A program made the translations under genes and the position numbers. Below, piece by piece: positions 53,201 to 64,000 of a stretch of DNA of 64,000 nt. The stretch's first letter is position 1, and every line of letters begins with the position of its first letter. The notes under the pieces are model-generated. The model was not told the DNA's origin. It did no database searches and saw nothing but the letters and a program-made list of their open reading frames with translations. The DNA comes from Trichoplax adhaerens (taxonomy: Eukaryota; Placozoa; Uniplacotomia; Trichoplacea; Trichoplacidae), in the NCBI RefSeq assembly GCF_000150275.1, contig NW_002060949.1, positions 1,609,836 to 1,673,835 of the forward strand, written 5' to 3'.

Positions 53201-56200
53201 ATATCATCCTCTTTTTGAAGCAGTTCAGTTCTGTCTTTAATTTTTTCAAAATTAAAATAGCTTCTCAGAATCGATATCGGTTAGATATATATTTTTGATA
53301 GGTAGATATTATTGAAGCTTCATGATACTGTTATTAATGTTAAAAAAATAGGGCTATTTGAGTCAATTAATGAACTAATCTACTTTACAGTACTTAGACA
53401 AGTGTTCAAGAATGTAGTACCTGAAGTCCAAGGGTATAAAATATTATTACAATTGCATGTACCGGTATTACTAGCTAAGCAGCAGGAGTGAAAATTCTCG
53501 TTGGAGAATTGTTTTGTTGCTATTACTTAATTCAGAAAAATTTTGAAACATGCACAATTTTTTACTACGTAGTTAATGTAATAGTATCTCCTGAACTATA
53601 TTCAAGAACAATAGTGAAATTTTATAAGTAAAGGAATCAATGAGGGGATTGTCATACGAATGTGTAGTTACAAAAGTGCAACTAATGACAGGAATGGAAG
53701 ATGTCAAGGCCTTTCCTGACGGTGGTATATCGACTACGGTAATTTATAATCTACCTTGTCGCTATTTACTGGGCATATAATTTTACAGTAGTCAAAACCG
53801 TCTTTGGCGAATGAAACATATTATGCATCTCTTCGGTGCAACCTGCCGTACACTGTAAAACTGAAACTACCTTTAAAAATTAAACAGTTAGGAAGTTCAG
53901 TCTATCTTTTAGATGCAGTAATCTATGATCTAAAAACGTGGGTGAATACTGACTGGTCTTGTATCTAAATTATCACCTATACTAGCTATAACCGCCTGTT
54001 GCAAATTGAACCTACTGCTAAGCCAATCTTGTTGCAACTAGTATAGCTTATTTCTTACAATTAATCTTCTTTAATTTTGTAGGTTAGAGTTTGATATTAA
54101 TACATGTTAAGGAGAAAATTAATTCCTTCAATGCTCAACATACATTTTGTAATAGCCAGCTGTCACTTTTCTTACTGCTATAATGACCAATACGTATCTT
54201 ATAGATTTTGCCAACATCCCTGAATGATACCTTTAAAATAAAATAAAATTTACCAAATTTAGCAAGTGCAGGCATGAAGTGGAATAGTTTCGCAGTACAA
54301 TTAAACTTTATAGCATTGATTGATTTCTACAAACCAAATTACTCTGGGTACTTGAAGAAGGAAAACTGGAACCAATCTCAAAGGGTCCACGACTCCCTTT
54401 ATCGCCATATACAGAAAAATAGACTCGAGCATTGGTTCCTGATGCCCTTTTGCCATTTGTTACGAGGGAAATTTCCCATTGATCTATACGATATGAGTGG
54501 ATTGATGTAATCAGTATAAATAATGTAATACTACTGTAAAGCTCTCTATTCATGTCGATGCTAGCTAGGTCATATATCATGTTTTCATTAAGGTGATCAA
54601 TATTTTAGCTAAAGTAAATACATTCATTAACGGAGAATACGAGTACATGCAACATACTCTTTAGTACAAATCCTTTCTTAACAGGAGGTTCTTCTATTTT
54701 CTCATCTTCTACCAGATCTGTATTATTAACATTTTGCGGTGGCTTATCTACCGTCTTTCGTGGATGTTGCTGGGGCCGAGCTTGTTGACGTAGTTGTGGT
54801 TGTTGCTGTTGCTTTTCCTCTTCTAGTTGTCGTTGTTGGTGATGTTGTTGTCGTTGCTTTTGGTGTTGTCGTTGCTGTGGATTATGTTGCTCACGAACTT
54901 CAGGAGATGAATCAGAATCACTCATGACAATGACTTGCTCTTTCTTTGCTCTCTTATTCCTTTGCTGCTTTCGCTTACGAACTGTGCTTGGTTGCGGAGG
55001 CGCTACTGATGCTACTGTCGCTAATGGTACGAGTGCTTCTTCTCCGCATAATATATACTCAGGCGGGCCGTGTATTAGATCGGATATTCCAGAAACCTAA
55101 TAATTAAAAGGCCCATCGTAATGCGAAATTATTATATCTATTGCTCCTTCATTCTTGTTTTATATAATGTAATAACAGTTAAATCATTTAATTGATTAAA
55201 AAAAATTTGTAAAATGTATTTTTACAATATATAAAATAATCAATAGTAAAATTTAAAAACTTTTCACTTATACAGTACATCATGTAGGTACGATGATATA
55301 GCATGGATATAGCTAGTATAAATGACATAGGTAAATTTGGAACCATTAAATACTAATTATACTGCTCTATTATAATATCCAATCATATCAATTGTCAACA
55401 TCATCAATATTTTAGCTACTGTCTTTATTAATCAAGGTAGTCCTTTTCTCATCAGTAAAGCATAATATAAATATAAGCGTCTCTTTATTTAGTAGAACCG
55501 TTCCTAATATAAATACAGTACGACATATCGATATAAGTAGAACTCAGTCGATCGATGCTTAATTTATTATTATGCAATACTACTCCAAATATAAGTGTGG
55601 TATAGCAGCAGAAATAGATGAATTATGCACTGATATGATAATTGATACTATTTTATTATGCATTAGTTGATCTCTCATTTCTATAGCTAAACTATAGTAA
55701 GGATAAATTGACTTATTTTTATACCAATACCAATAACGCGTACTATAAAAAACATTAAAAAAAAATGAACTGCATTTTCTTTTACTTGCAACAAGGCTTA
55801 CCAATTTACCCTCAACGGTATATAATTTATGTTGACGCCCATTAACTTTCAATGAATTTGCCATGTCTTTTACTATGGCCTCATATGATTGCATCGTTCG
55901 CGGGTTAAAAAGGATTTTCACCTTATTGTGTGCGGCAGCACCATTTCGATAGATAGTAATAACTTTTGGGCGAACGTCTCGGACTAAAGTATTCACTACA
56001 GCAACTGCTCTGATTTTTTTAGTCCATGCAGGTACCGGTTCTCCTATTTCTTGTCGCTTTACATTGGGTCCAGTAGTATAACTCCATCCTTTACGTTGTT
56101 TCGTTTCTGAATATTCTATCTGTTTAATTTGTTTCTTAGACGAACAAACGTAGCTTTTGCCATCTTCTAACTGAGTTGTTGAATAGACGTGATGAACACC

Positions 56201-56479
56201 AAGTGGTGTTTGAATATTTCTCACACCAAAAGGTAATGGTACTTTCTGACTTAGATCATCCAACAAGGTATCAAATGTGCGATATCTTTGACTATTTATA
56301 GCCATCTTAACTGGTCTAAAAGTATCATCGCCATCCTTAAAAAATTGTACCATGCGAGATTTAGCGCCAACAATGGATCTTTGATACAAAGGTGGTCTTG
56401 CTGGCAAGGCAGCTGGTGCAGAATTGGAAGCGAATGATGTCTTGACTTTATCATTATTCTTCCTTTTACTTTGATCCAT
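35282..56479 (-). CDS. Giant doublecortin-PLAT repeat protein (RP1-like N-terminus, LOXHD1-like body; ~46 exons, ~3.7 kaa)
   Basis: Order from the N-terminus: two DCX domains (56479-55802 and into 55096-54658), a Gln/Arg-rich linker, PLAT pair 1 (54483-51946), a beta-trefoil-like segment (51866-50032), then PLAT pairs separated in places by acidic Ser/Asn/Glu linkers. The last eight PLAT modules share one 3.7 kb exon, and a short C-terminal exon ends at 35282. I count about 22 PLAT modules. Typical PLAT features repeat: AGT-x-A-x-VYL, GDSGKR or GDTGxR, (I/L)GxxYKIRI(S/G)HD and NRWLSxxxDDG. DCX1 carries KVPLPFGVRNI, the hallmark of RP1-type doublecortin domains. RP1 binds photoreceptor axonemal microtubules, and LOXHD1 lies under the stereocilium membrane. 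A protein tying microtubules to membrane is therefore inferred. The exon near 40.0-40.1 kb is unresolved. It is treated as one gene because every other join keeps phase. Confidence 0.85.
35539..39252 (-). other. Subregion: 3714-nt exon encoding eight PLAT modules and part of a ninth
   Basis: The exon runs uninterrupted from acceptor CAATAG at 39253-39258 to donor GAAG|GTAAGA at 35539. Upstream PLAT pairs each take five or so exons. Module markers include HGEQGDSGKR, IGDQGDSGKR, FGKISDSGERK and GDHGDTGDR, alternating with GTEG-, GDIK-, GDHG- and GNNS-type modules. The C-terminal 130 residues are acidic, Asn/Asp-rich low complexity. The last exon (35451-35282) adds a helical 55-residue end. Confidence 0.9.
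50032..51866 (-). other. Subregion: beta-trefoil-like (fascin/FGF-type) insert
   Basis: Seven exons (51866-51844, 51652-51526, 51327-51224, 50999-50826, 50681-50573, 50470-50364, 50212-50032) encode a segment that is not PLAT. Three- and four-strand patterns repeat, such as HVILYSKASRKALRVV, FEIIKIEDD, CIFSVRING, VMLASCAANQFLSIDSNG, FNVIKIDK and FRIRKNCFDGYFVLES. This rhythm of 'L-x-S-x-x-x-x-FLSV' followed by 'F-x-V-x-K' resembles the beta-trefoil fold of fascin and FGF. The fold is my inference from the pattern. Human LOXHD1 and RP1 have no such module that I know of. Confidence 0.55.
54658..56479 (-). other. Subregion: tandem RP1-type doublecortin domains and Q-rich linker
   Basis: Exon 56479-55802 opens with ATG and encodes DCX1 (about residues 37-125: VQFFKDGDDTF, RTFDTLLDDLSQKVPLPFG, LEDGKSYVCSS) and most of DCX2 (about residues 166-245: KVITIYRNG, SYEAIVKDM, KLYTVEGK). 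Exon 55096-54658 finishes DCX2 (DLIHGPPEYILCG). It then encodes a Lys/Arg patch, SDSDSSPE and a long Gln-rich run typical of a disordered linker. Tandem DCX domains bind the microtubule lattice. The match to human RP1/RP1L1 is stronger than to DCX/DCLK. Confidence 0.85.
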
Positions 56480-58539
56480 CTTGGATAGCAGTAATCAGTA
56501 ACGATCTGGTTAAAAAGAAATGGGGAAAATATAGGAAGGGATAATTTTTAGGATTGATAAAATTCACTAATAATACAATAGTCGATTTACCTATATTACT
56601 TTATAAATGGACTCAAAATAGGAATTGCGGCACTAATAATATATTCACTGTATTAATCTTTACAATAAAGATAGGAAATTAGTTAGTAATTCTATAAGAT
56701 TGTTAAACGTCATCATTTGATGCTTCTCATGATTGAGTCTATCATTAAAGGAATAATTGTAAAAGTATCATTCTTCTTCAACGAATATGGATAGTAATGG
56801 CGATACAGATGTTTTTATATTGTTTTTTCTCGTTGTACACTGGTTGAATTCATTATTATGTTTATAGGATGTTAATATTTCAGAATAAGCATCATACTGT
56901 ACAGTATTACTATATTATTTCATTGGATATTATTCAGTATGTCTCCTATAAGTAGTATAATTAATTCTATCATTCTTATCTGACAATACCAATCGTGAGC
57001 GGAAGTTTAGTCTTAGTGTAAAATCTCTTCAACGATTGATAATCATTGTGACTTTATCAAGATTAATATATTTAGTCGATCTCCACTAGTTTTTGGGCTT
57101 AATCAATACTATGTTACTATTCAATCCTAAGCTGATATAACGTTAAAATTCTAGGTGTATTTGGGAATATGCTTATTTATTTAAATTAAGAATCAAAATG
57201 TTATTATAAATTTAAAGCCTTAAAATAATCATTGGTATCTCAAGTTGTGATGTATACAGTACGACCAATACTTTCTATTTTAGCTAATCACTATAATAAC
57301 TGCCTATGCATTTATTCGTTATTTTATTTTGATCTCTTGATTGTTATTTCATTTACCTGCTGGTGTGTCTGTTTTATTTTGGATAATTAAGGAAGATGCT
57401 ATTGCCTTTCTTTAAATTGTTTAGTATTGTATCTTTGCCCCAGTCGGTGCTCTTCGTCACAGATTCAAAAGCAGCTAATAATGCAGGTAAGTGAGATAAA
57501 ATAGAAAAAAAAATGATCAACATCAAGACAATTGTGAAAAATATTGGAAATAGAATGATAATCGAACGACTCTACAAGTACACCTACGCTCTACCTCCTA
57601 GCCAAATTGATGATAGCTTTAGGGGAATACAAATAATGATTGTGGTATTTTTTTTATTGAATTATCGATGGTATTAAACTCATGTTTATTACTGGTTTCG
57701 AGATAGGAATTGTTATCTTTCTTTGATGGATATCGATAGTATTGTAGAAATTAGTCGATAAGAGTGGATTATTATTGAATTGTTGATTATAAATATTTCG
57801 TTATCGCCAACAAGGTCCGCTGTTAATAATCTGCGTGTATATAATATAAATCGGATGGCGATTCTCCTCCTTGGAAGACGATGGGGATGTCGTAACCTAA
57901 GTAAAATTATTGTTCCTCGATGAATTGTTACCACAGCTATTACTAGGTAACGCGACTGATTGTATAAATTAGCATTTACATTATTATTATAATCATAACT
58001 ATTAGTATATACTATACGAATGAGTGTATGTATGGGCGTTTAGTACTCAGTAAGTTGTATGATTCTGACCAGTTATCATTATTTAGTAATTAATACTGTC
58101 GTAGTTTTTACTTTAATGCTCTAATTTCTATTGTTTACATTACAATAATTGGTCTCCTAGGCAGCTAGCCTATATTGCTGTCCAGTATTGTACTGTAGGC
58201 AATGCGTATTTCCTGCATACTGAATCCTATCGATAGCCATTTGGCATAACTCCCTAGTACGGTATAGCGGTGTACTATTTCTCTTCGCCCACCCGCAGTG
58301 TTTAGAAGTGCTGTATCTCTCATCTTTCTTTGAGTAGTCCCTAATTGGATCTGCAGTAGTAAAAGATGAATCTGCAGACAGCAGTCATGTACATAAAATA
58401 CGTATAGCATTTTATTATTTAGTGTCGTTGTCTTATGGCAGGTGTGATTGTAACTTTGTAAGTTGTGTTGAAGAAGAGAACTGCCCCATTGAGTTCAATA
58501 AACAGGCTAGAATGGCTTACTTATTGCTGCTCCTTCACA

Positions 58540-59395
58540 ACAGTATGGTACTACAGTACTGCGCACCCATCCTAGTACATTGGATGATTAATAATAATAA
58601 TAAAACAAGCTAAATTAAGGTAGTCATTCAAAATAATCAATAATACTCCATAATACGTAGTAAATTGTTGGACTGTACTAAGGACTACTCTGCTCGAAAA
58701 ATAGTCACTTCTTTCCAGTAGTCCGACTGTACATGTACTGTACTGAATTGCTCTGTAGCTAAACTTGTCTTCTATGTACAATTGAGTGTCATATACTTTA
58801 GCCTTATGGGTGATAACGTCAGTAAAATTGGCATTGACGCTAGAGTACAGTGTACAGTATAATTTACAGTACTGTAATCTACAGTACAGACAGTATTACG
58901 ACTTTCGCTGACCAAAATATTGATAGTGTACAGTATAGCATGGACTACTAACTGCGTACAGTATACTGTATTTTCGATTTATTTTCTAAGAACAAGCAAA
59001 TAAAAAGAGAGCAAATTACCGTTAATAAACACTCGCATAGCATGGACTACTCAAACTTTTTACTAGACTCTGCTGATAGTATCCGCGCTGCTAGCGATTA
59101 CAGCATATACCGTAAATTCCTCCATGACACAGTACAGTACTGTAAGCATGGAGTACTGTATGACTATACAGTACATAATACAGTACAGCTTCTGCTACAG
59201 GAATGCACCACATGCACTTTTGTATGATAACTACTGTACTGCAGTTGGAAAGCGAGCACTATGACTAATATGACTATGAAGGGACGGATGACGTGTCCAT
59301 TTCGTAGTAAATTAGACGTCATATTACGGTAGCGTCACGCGCACTCGCTGAATACACGTACTGTACAATGTACTGTACATTAGTACGTGTAATAT
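58540..59395. repeat. Looser GTAC-palindrome cluster upstream of serpin 1
   Basis: Scattered units such as ACAGTACTGTA, TACAGTGTACAGTATA and CAGTACAGTACTGTA occur here, the same family as at 11.4-12.3 and 21.5-24.4 kb but less dense. They end about 470 bp before the serpin start codon. Confidence 0.65.
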
Positions 59396-59435
59396 TGTTA
59401 CATCACATCGCAAACATTCAGCCAACGGTGACGTG
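59289..59435. promoter_or_regulatory. Cluster of CRE/UPRE-like TGACG motifs upstream of serpin 1
   Basis: TGACGTG occurs at 59289-59295 and 59429-59435. An ATGACGTCT-type site (minus strand, core 59315-59320) and CGTCACG (59333-59339) lie between. These match the cores of bZIP elements (CREB/ATF, XBP1/ATF6). Four CG-containing sites in 150 bp of AT-rich DNA is more than I would expect by chance, but no factor is shown. Confidence 0.4.
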
Positions 59436-59863
59436 AAAGGAGCTCCAATAACCGCCTGGCAGAAGAATCTTGATCGAAAATAAGTTATTCAAGTAAGTAT
59501 TCAGGCTCGATAGGTAATCGATTAGATTAAAGAATATCAGAGCAAATCATCTCTTCGTGTCGATTTTGTAAGTAGTGTAGTATACATCAATTAGAACACG
59601 ATACAACAATGTACAAGTTCACGAATAGACTGTACAACCGAAACTAGCTACACCACAACAACTGCTGAGATGGTGTCATCAGAGCATAAAATGGATTCAA
59701 GAATCCATCGTAACGATCGCAATAATGAATCAAGATTTTGTTGTACTCTTTCACATTTGCTTGATACACATCTTACCTGTTGCCTACATGAATATCACGT
59801 AGATTAACTTGATGATATGATCATCTGCTCTCTAGTCACAACTACTGTACAAGAGACGCAAGA

Positions 59864-60991
59864 ATGGCCGATGGTATATCCGTGACTAAGGTAGCATGCG
59901 ATCTATTGCAATGTATGCCTCCTAAGCAAGATGTCACTCTCTCGCCTTTGAGTATTTTCACTTGCCTTGCAATGACGTATGGTGGAGCTCAAGGAAAGAC
60001 AGCCAAAGAAATGCAAAGTGTACTTCATATCGAGTCTGATAATATTCATCAAGCATTGCAGATAATTTTACGTGCTATAATAGGCTCCGACAATCAGAGT
60101 GGACATACATTTAAAGCGGCCAACAGATTATTCTTCAGTACTAACTATTCCTTGTTGCCCCAGTATCTTGACTTAACCAAAACCTTTTATAATGCCCAAC
60201 CCCAATCTGTCAATTTTAGTCACGCTGCTGAAGCCGCTGGAATTATCAATACTTGGGTTGAGAACCAGACTGCTAAGAAAATCAAAGACTTAATACCTGC
60301 TTCAGGTATTAATCCTTTGACTCGATTAATACTGGTAAACGCTCTCTATTTTAAAGGCAACTGGAGTGATAAATTTGATAAAAATCTTACTCAAAAAATG
60401 GATTTCAAGATTGATAACAGCAATAAAGTTCAAGTTCACATGATGTCCAAAACCAAGAAATTAAACTACATGGCTGATATGGATATTGGATTTCAAATGG
60501 TGGAATTGCCTTACGCCCATGATAGCTTAAGCATGTTTGTAATATTGCCCAGGGATATTGATGGCATTAATTCATTATGTAAACATATTAATAGTGCAAA
60601 CTTGCAGCAATGGATTGGTAAAATGTCCAACAATTTTAAAGTAAAACTATCCTTGCCACGTTTTAAAATGACGTTTGAGACCACGTTATCCGATGCATTG
60701 AAAAGCTTGGGAATGCATGACGCATTCAATGAATTAAGCTCAAATTTTAGTAAGATGACTGCGGCTAACGATCTTTATATTTCTGAAGTCTATCATAAGA
60801 CGTTTATAGAAGTAAATGAAGAAGGCACAGAAGCTGCTGCAGCTACTGGAGTCATGATGATGGCAAGATGTTGTCTTCCCCCAATGCCTCCTGAAGTTAT
60901 GCTAGTAGATCATCCATTCATCTTTATGATATTTGATAAATCAAGTAAAGCAGTGCTTTTTATGGGAAAAGTCTATAACCCAAAAGAATAG
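59864..60991 (+). CDS. Intronless clade-B-like serpin with Arg-Cys reactive site (375 aa)
   Basis: This is a full-length serpin with no signal peptide, as in intracellular clade B (ov-serpin) proteins. Family landmarks: LSPLSIFTCLAMTYGGAQG, NALYFKGNW, FKVKLSLPRFKM, NEEGTEAAAATG (hinge) and DHPFIFMIFD near the C-terminus. Counting 17 residues from the hinge Glu puts Arg at P1 and Cys at P1', with Met residues at P3-P5. This closely resembles the SERPINB6 loop. The small-residue hinge indicates a working inhibitor, probably of trypsin-like proteases. The start at 59864 gives a normal length. The gene is one exon and is followed by a relative about 1.7 kb downstream. Confidence 0.93.
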   Translation: MADGISVTKVACDLLQCMPPKQDVTLSPLSIFTCLAMTYGGAQGKTAKEMQSVLHIESDNIHQALQIILRAIIGSDNQSGHTFKAANRLFFSTNYSLLPQYLDLTKTFYNAQPQSVNFSHAAEAAGIINTWVENQTAKKIKDLIPASGINPLTRLILVNALYFKGNWSDKFDKNLTQKMDFKIDNSNKVQVHMMSKTKKLNYMADMDIGFQMVELPYAHDSLSMFVILPRDIDGINSLCKHINSANLQQWIGKMSNNFKVKLSLPRFKMTFETTLSDALKSLGMHDAFNELSSNFSKMTAANDLYISEVYHKTFIEVNEEGTEAAAATGVMMMARCCLPPMPPEVMLVDHPFIFMIFDKSSKAVLFMGKVYNPKE

Positions 60992-62650
60992 AGTTGAACA
61001 ATAGTACTACTCCCATTTGGTTTCACTTGTTTAGTATACGACCCTATGTAAAAGTTTGTTCTTTAGGAGAAGTATATACAGATCGTTTTATCGTAATACC
61101 GAAATTGTAGCTGACCTCATATAAGGTAGTAGAATAATCCTTTATCATAGCAAGTAGAAATTAGGAAAAGGAATGAAACTAATATTTAGATAAATAATTG
61201 TAGTAAATACTGACTATTTTAAAACATAATCGTTATCACTTGTAAGCCCAAAGTAGTCAATTTAAATTAACTGTAAGAAAAAATCGTATCATTGTGAAAG
61301 AATATTCATATATGCCAGCAAACCAATCAAGGTAGACACATTTAGTTTATATCGCTGTCATGTTGTTGTTTATATTTTGTTCTTATTTGATTTAAAATAA
61401 AATCTCCGACCAAGTCTGCACTGTATATGCTAAGCATCCATCAATAAAACTTTGATGCAGATTTAATAATTTCTAGAAGTAAATTATGTGAAATTTGTTT
61501 TAAAAAATTAATCAAGATATAATGGAAGGTGTAGAGCCGTTTCAGCGGCATTTTTGGACATATCACGGGGAAATGACTAAAATACTGAGTGCTTGCATGC
61601 GTAATTTGCATAACAGCGAAGTGCATTGTAAAATATCCGTGGATACTTGTACATAACGTTAGTATTTATCTATTCGTATATGTTATAGACGTTGATGAAC
61701 ATACTTGGATACCAATATATTATTACCACCAGTGATCGCAGTACAGCCAGTATTATTTAATACCATTTAGGGCCAATTAGTCGACAATAATAAAGAACTT
61801 TTCGTTATTATTTTATTAAGATAAATTACCTTAATACGATCTTGGTAGTAAATAATTTAGGATTATTAACTAAGGAATTAATTTACATACTAATTATATT
61901 TTCAGTGCGCATGAGCACGTTCTACTAGCTATACTATATACGCCTATGATTAATCTTCCTCCTTAATTAATATACCAAGTTTGTACTACATGTTCGTATA
62001 CAGTACAATATCACCATACAGAATTCTCTTCTGATAGTAAACCATATATGAATCGTAGATGGTAAGTCTGAGGATAGAAGAAGCTTCTCTATAAGAGTAT
62101 TTGAATCTTATTTGAATTAAGTAGGAATTTGTTCAGTGAATTTATATGTAATGGATGATAATTTACTGAATCTTAGCATTGGTTGACAGCTTACTACTTA
62201 GTAACTACTCCGCCGTTTGTCGATGTATGTGTATTATGTCTGCTACAATAATGTAATAATAATAATTTCAAAAGAGGCAGCGAATAAGTGTTAACGCGTT
62301 TATAGAAGAAATTTATTATATATTACTGTAATACTAATGCATGGAAGAATAATTTACTAGTGTGGCTCATTATAATTATTATCCTATTACATCTTGAAAG
62401 AGATATATGAGATATCTACAATACTCCTACAATTACAGTTGCATCTATGTGTTATTATTATAGAACCTTCAAGATAAATTATTATAATCCTGTTGGCGAT
62501 CGAGTTTGTAAAGCGAAATAGTTTCATTTTATAAACTACATGAGACTAGTTCTAATTCGGCATAAATTTAGAATTATATTTGAAATTACGTCGCCGCCTG
62601 ATATACCGTTCAAGATCTAAATCGAATTTACAAATCGAAATCTAGATAGA
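60992..62650. other. Intergenic region between the two serpins
   Basis: This is AT-rich DNA with no recognised gene. AATAAA at 61397-61402 is a possible poly(A) signal for serpin 1, though it is 400 bp from the stop. The rest is 5' flank of serpin 2. Confidence 0.55.
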
Positions 62651-64000
62651 ATGGACATCACAGCTTATCAGGTAACAGAATGTAAGAATTTAGTATTATT
62701 TATTAGGATTGCTTGTCTTTTCATCAATATTATCATTAATATCTGATGATTATAACTTCATAGTATAGCTGTTAAATATACTAAATAGAGAGAAATTGCG
62801 AAGATAAAAGCCATTAAACTGGAATAAATTCACTACTGAAATGGTTACATAAAAGTTAACTGATTTGATATATGTAATGTATTCGTTTACCGATACTGTT
62901 TAGTCCGATTTGTAATGGTATGCATTTTCAACTCTGCTATGTAATCTATCAGTTTCTGGCAGCAGTATCAGCTAAAAACGTATATATATATATACTACGT
63001 AACTAAAACGATATTAGAGAAAACAACATCTTCTCATAAAGAATATCGGTTATTTCCTAGTTAGTATTGTACTACTGTACAATAGTGTGTATTGATCTAG
63101 AATAAAAGGGAAGTATTAATTAATATTATAAGAATTGGTTCATTTATGCAATCAAATTGAAAACAGTGTACGTACAATAGACTTTCAGCTTTAAATCTTT
63201 CGTATTACTATAAAATCAATCGACAGGAAGTACTTAATGGAAAACTTTATCTAGAATTTCTCTTTCCTAATATTATATTTACCAATATGTATTTTGCATC
63301 ACAGATATTAGATAGCTGATGTAATCATCTTATATTGTTAGAAAACAGGTTCTCAAGTACAAGGAAATTCTATTACACAACTAGGATGCGATCTATTAAA
63401 CAAAATAATCCCAAATCAAAATGTCGTTTTCTCACCCTTAAGTATCTTTAGCTGCCTTGCAATGACATATGCTGGGGCTCAAAGTATCACTGCTCAACAA
63501 ATAGAAAATGTATTACATATCGAAAACAACGATCAAATGACTCATGCACTAATAAAAGATGTCTTTCATGATATAAAGAATCGAGAAGATAGACATACAT
63601 GTATATTTAAATTCGCCAATACATTATTCTGTTGTAAACAATGCAGTTTGTTACCGCAATTTCTTAGTTTAGTTGAAGAGTATTACGAAGCTAAACCGCA
63701 AAGTGTAGATTTTACGAACAGCATCAAAACGGCTAAACAAATTAATTCTTGGGTCGAGAAACAGACTTATAACAAAATCAATGGTTTGATTCCAGCATCC
63801 GGTATCAATCCGTTAACAAAGTTAATATTGGTTAATGCATTATATTTCAAAGGCGATTGGAAGCATAAATTTAATAGAGACTTAACAAAGCCAATGGATT
63901 TCAAGATTGATAACAGAAATAAATTCGAAGTTCAAATGATGTCGATAACGAAAAATTTCAATTATATGGAAGATACAGATATAGGATTACAAATGGTAGA
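62651..64000 (+). CDS. Second clade-B-like serpin, cut off by the window edge
   Basis: Exon 2 (63349 to beyond 64000) is clearly a serpin: SPLSIFSCLAMTYAGAQ, INSWVEKQT, NPLTKLILVNALYFKGDW and MDFKIDNRNK. It is similar over its whole length to serpin 1, which marks a tandem duplication. No in-frame start lies in this exon. The best first exon is 62651-62681, which reads MDITAYQVTE and splices at T|GTAAGA into the CAG| at 63349 in matching phase. That start is less certain than the body. The reactive loop lies outside the window, so the target protease cannot be guessed. Confidence 0.85.

Larger units (their letters stand above)
56480..59863. other. Intergenic region between the DCX-PLAT gene and serpin 1
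   Basis: This is the shared 5' region of two divergent genes. No convincing exon chain was seen. The left part is plain AT-rich DNA. From about 58.2 kb onward GTAC palindromes reappear, and from 59.28 kb there is a run of CG-containing TGACG motifs. Confidence 0.6.

Noticed and set aside
54605-54925. Separate Q-rich protein starting at MSDSDSS
   Set aside because: The frame continues upstream without a stop to an acceptor at 55097 that joins DCX2 in phase, so the Met is internal.
57396-57486. Possible signal-peptide first exon (MLLPFFKLF...) with a GTAAGT donor
   Set aside because: No convincing downstream exon. Joining to an acceptor near 57600 gives only a roughly 40-residue peptide with no family.
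1-64000. tRNA, rRNA, CRISPR or transposase genes
   Set aside because: I looked for tRNA B-box words, rRNA blocks, regular spacer arrays and transposase-like frames and saw none.

Overview
The window is nuclear DNA of an early-branching animal. The genes are animal-type and intron-rich with GT-AG introns. The DNA is AT-rich, introns are mostly 50-600 bp, and there is about one gene per 8-9 kb. The mediator subunit is almost the same length as the human protein. A placozoan (Trichoplax/Hoilungia-like) fits this best. That is inference from gene content and architecture, not from a marker gene.

Layout. (1) 2187-7279 (+): a 17-exon NCL-type sodium/calcium exchanger with a signal peptide and an acidic cytosolic loop. 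(2) 9335-11275 (-): a 4-exon COX5B gene with a mitochondrial presequence and an NRF-1-like site 38 bp upstream of its ATG. (3) 13840-21272 (-): an 18-exon protein 4.1 (EPB41/coracle) homologue with FERM, FERM-adjacent region and an acidic tail. Its 4.6 kb first intron may hold a tiny unrecognised gene on the opposite strand (17966-18337). (4) 24500-34278 (+): a complete 41-exon MED23, 1366 aa. (5) 35282-56479 (-): the centrepiece, about 46 exons and about 3.7 kaa. Two RP1-type doublecortin domains are followed by a Q-rich linker, about 22 PLAT modules in 11 pairs, and an embedded beta-trefoil-like segment. (6) 59864-60991 (+): an intronless clade-B-like serpin with a SERPINB6-like Arg-Cys reactive site. 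(7) 62651->64000 (+): a second serpin, truncated by the window edge.

All exon joins for genes 1-4 were checked for codon phase by hand and close in frame. In gene 5 one exon near 40 kb is unresolved.

Non-coding structure. The intergenic regions upstream of COX5B, EPB41/MED23 and serpin 1 are full of a palindromic 5-bp-period repeat: GTAC units separated by a single A or T. It is nearly absent inside the MED23 and DCX-PLAT gene bodies. A perfect 24-bp palindrome of this type occurs three times between 22.3 and 24.3 kb. A separate triplicated about 145-bp unit, each copy with the octamer ATGCAAAT, lies between the convergent exchanger and COX5B genes.

The genes are ordinary housekeeping and structural neighbours with no operon-like logic. 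The unusual content is the RP1-LOXHD1-like fusion protein, with its exon-cassette duplication and a 3.7 kb exon that seems to have lost its introns, together with the promoter-associated GTAC palindromes.
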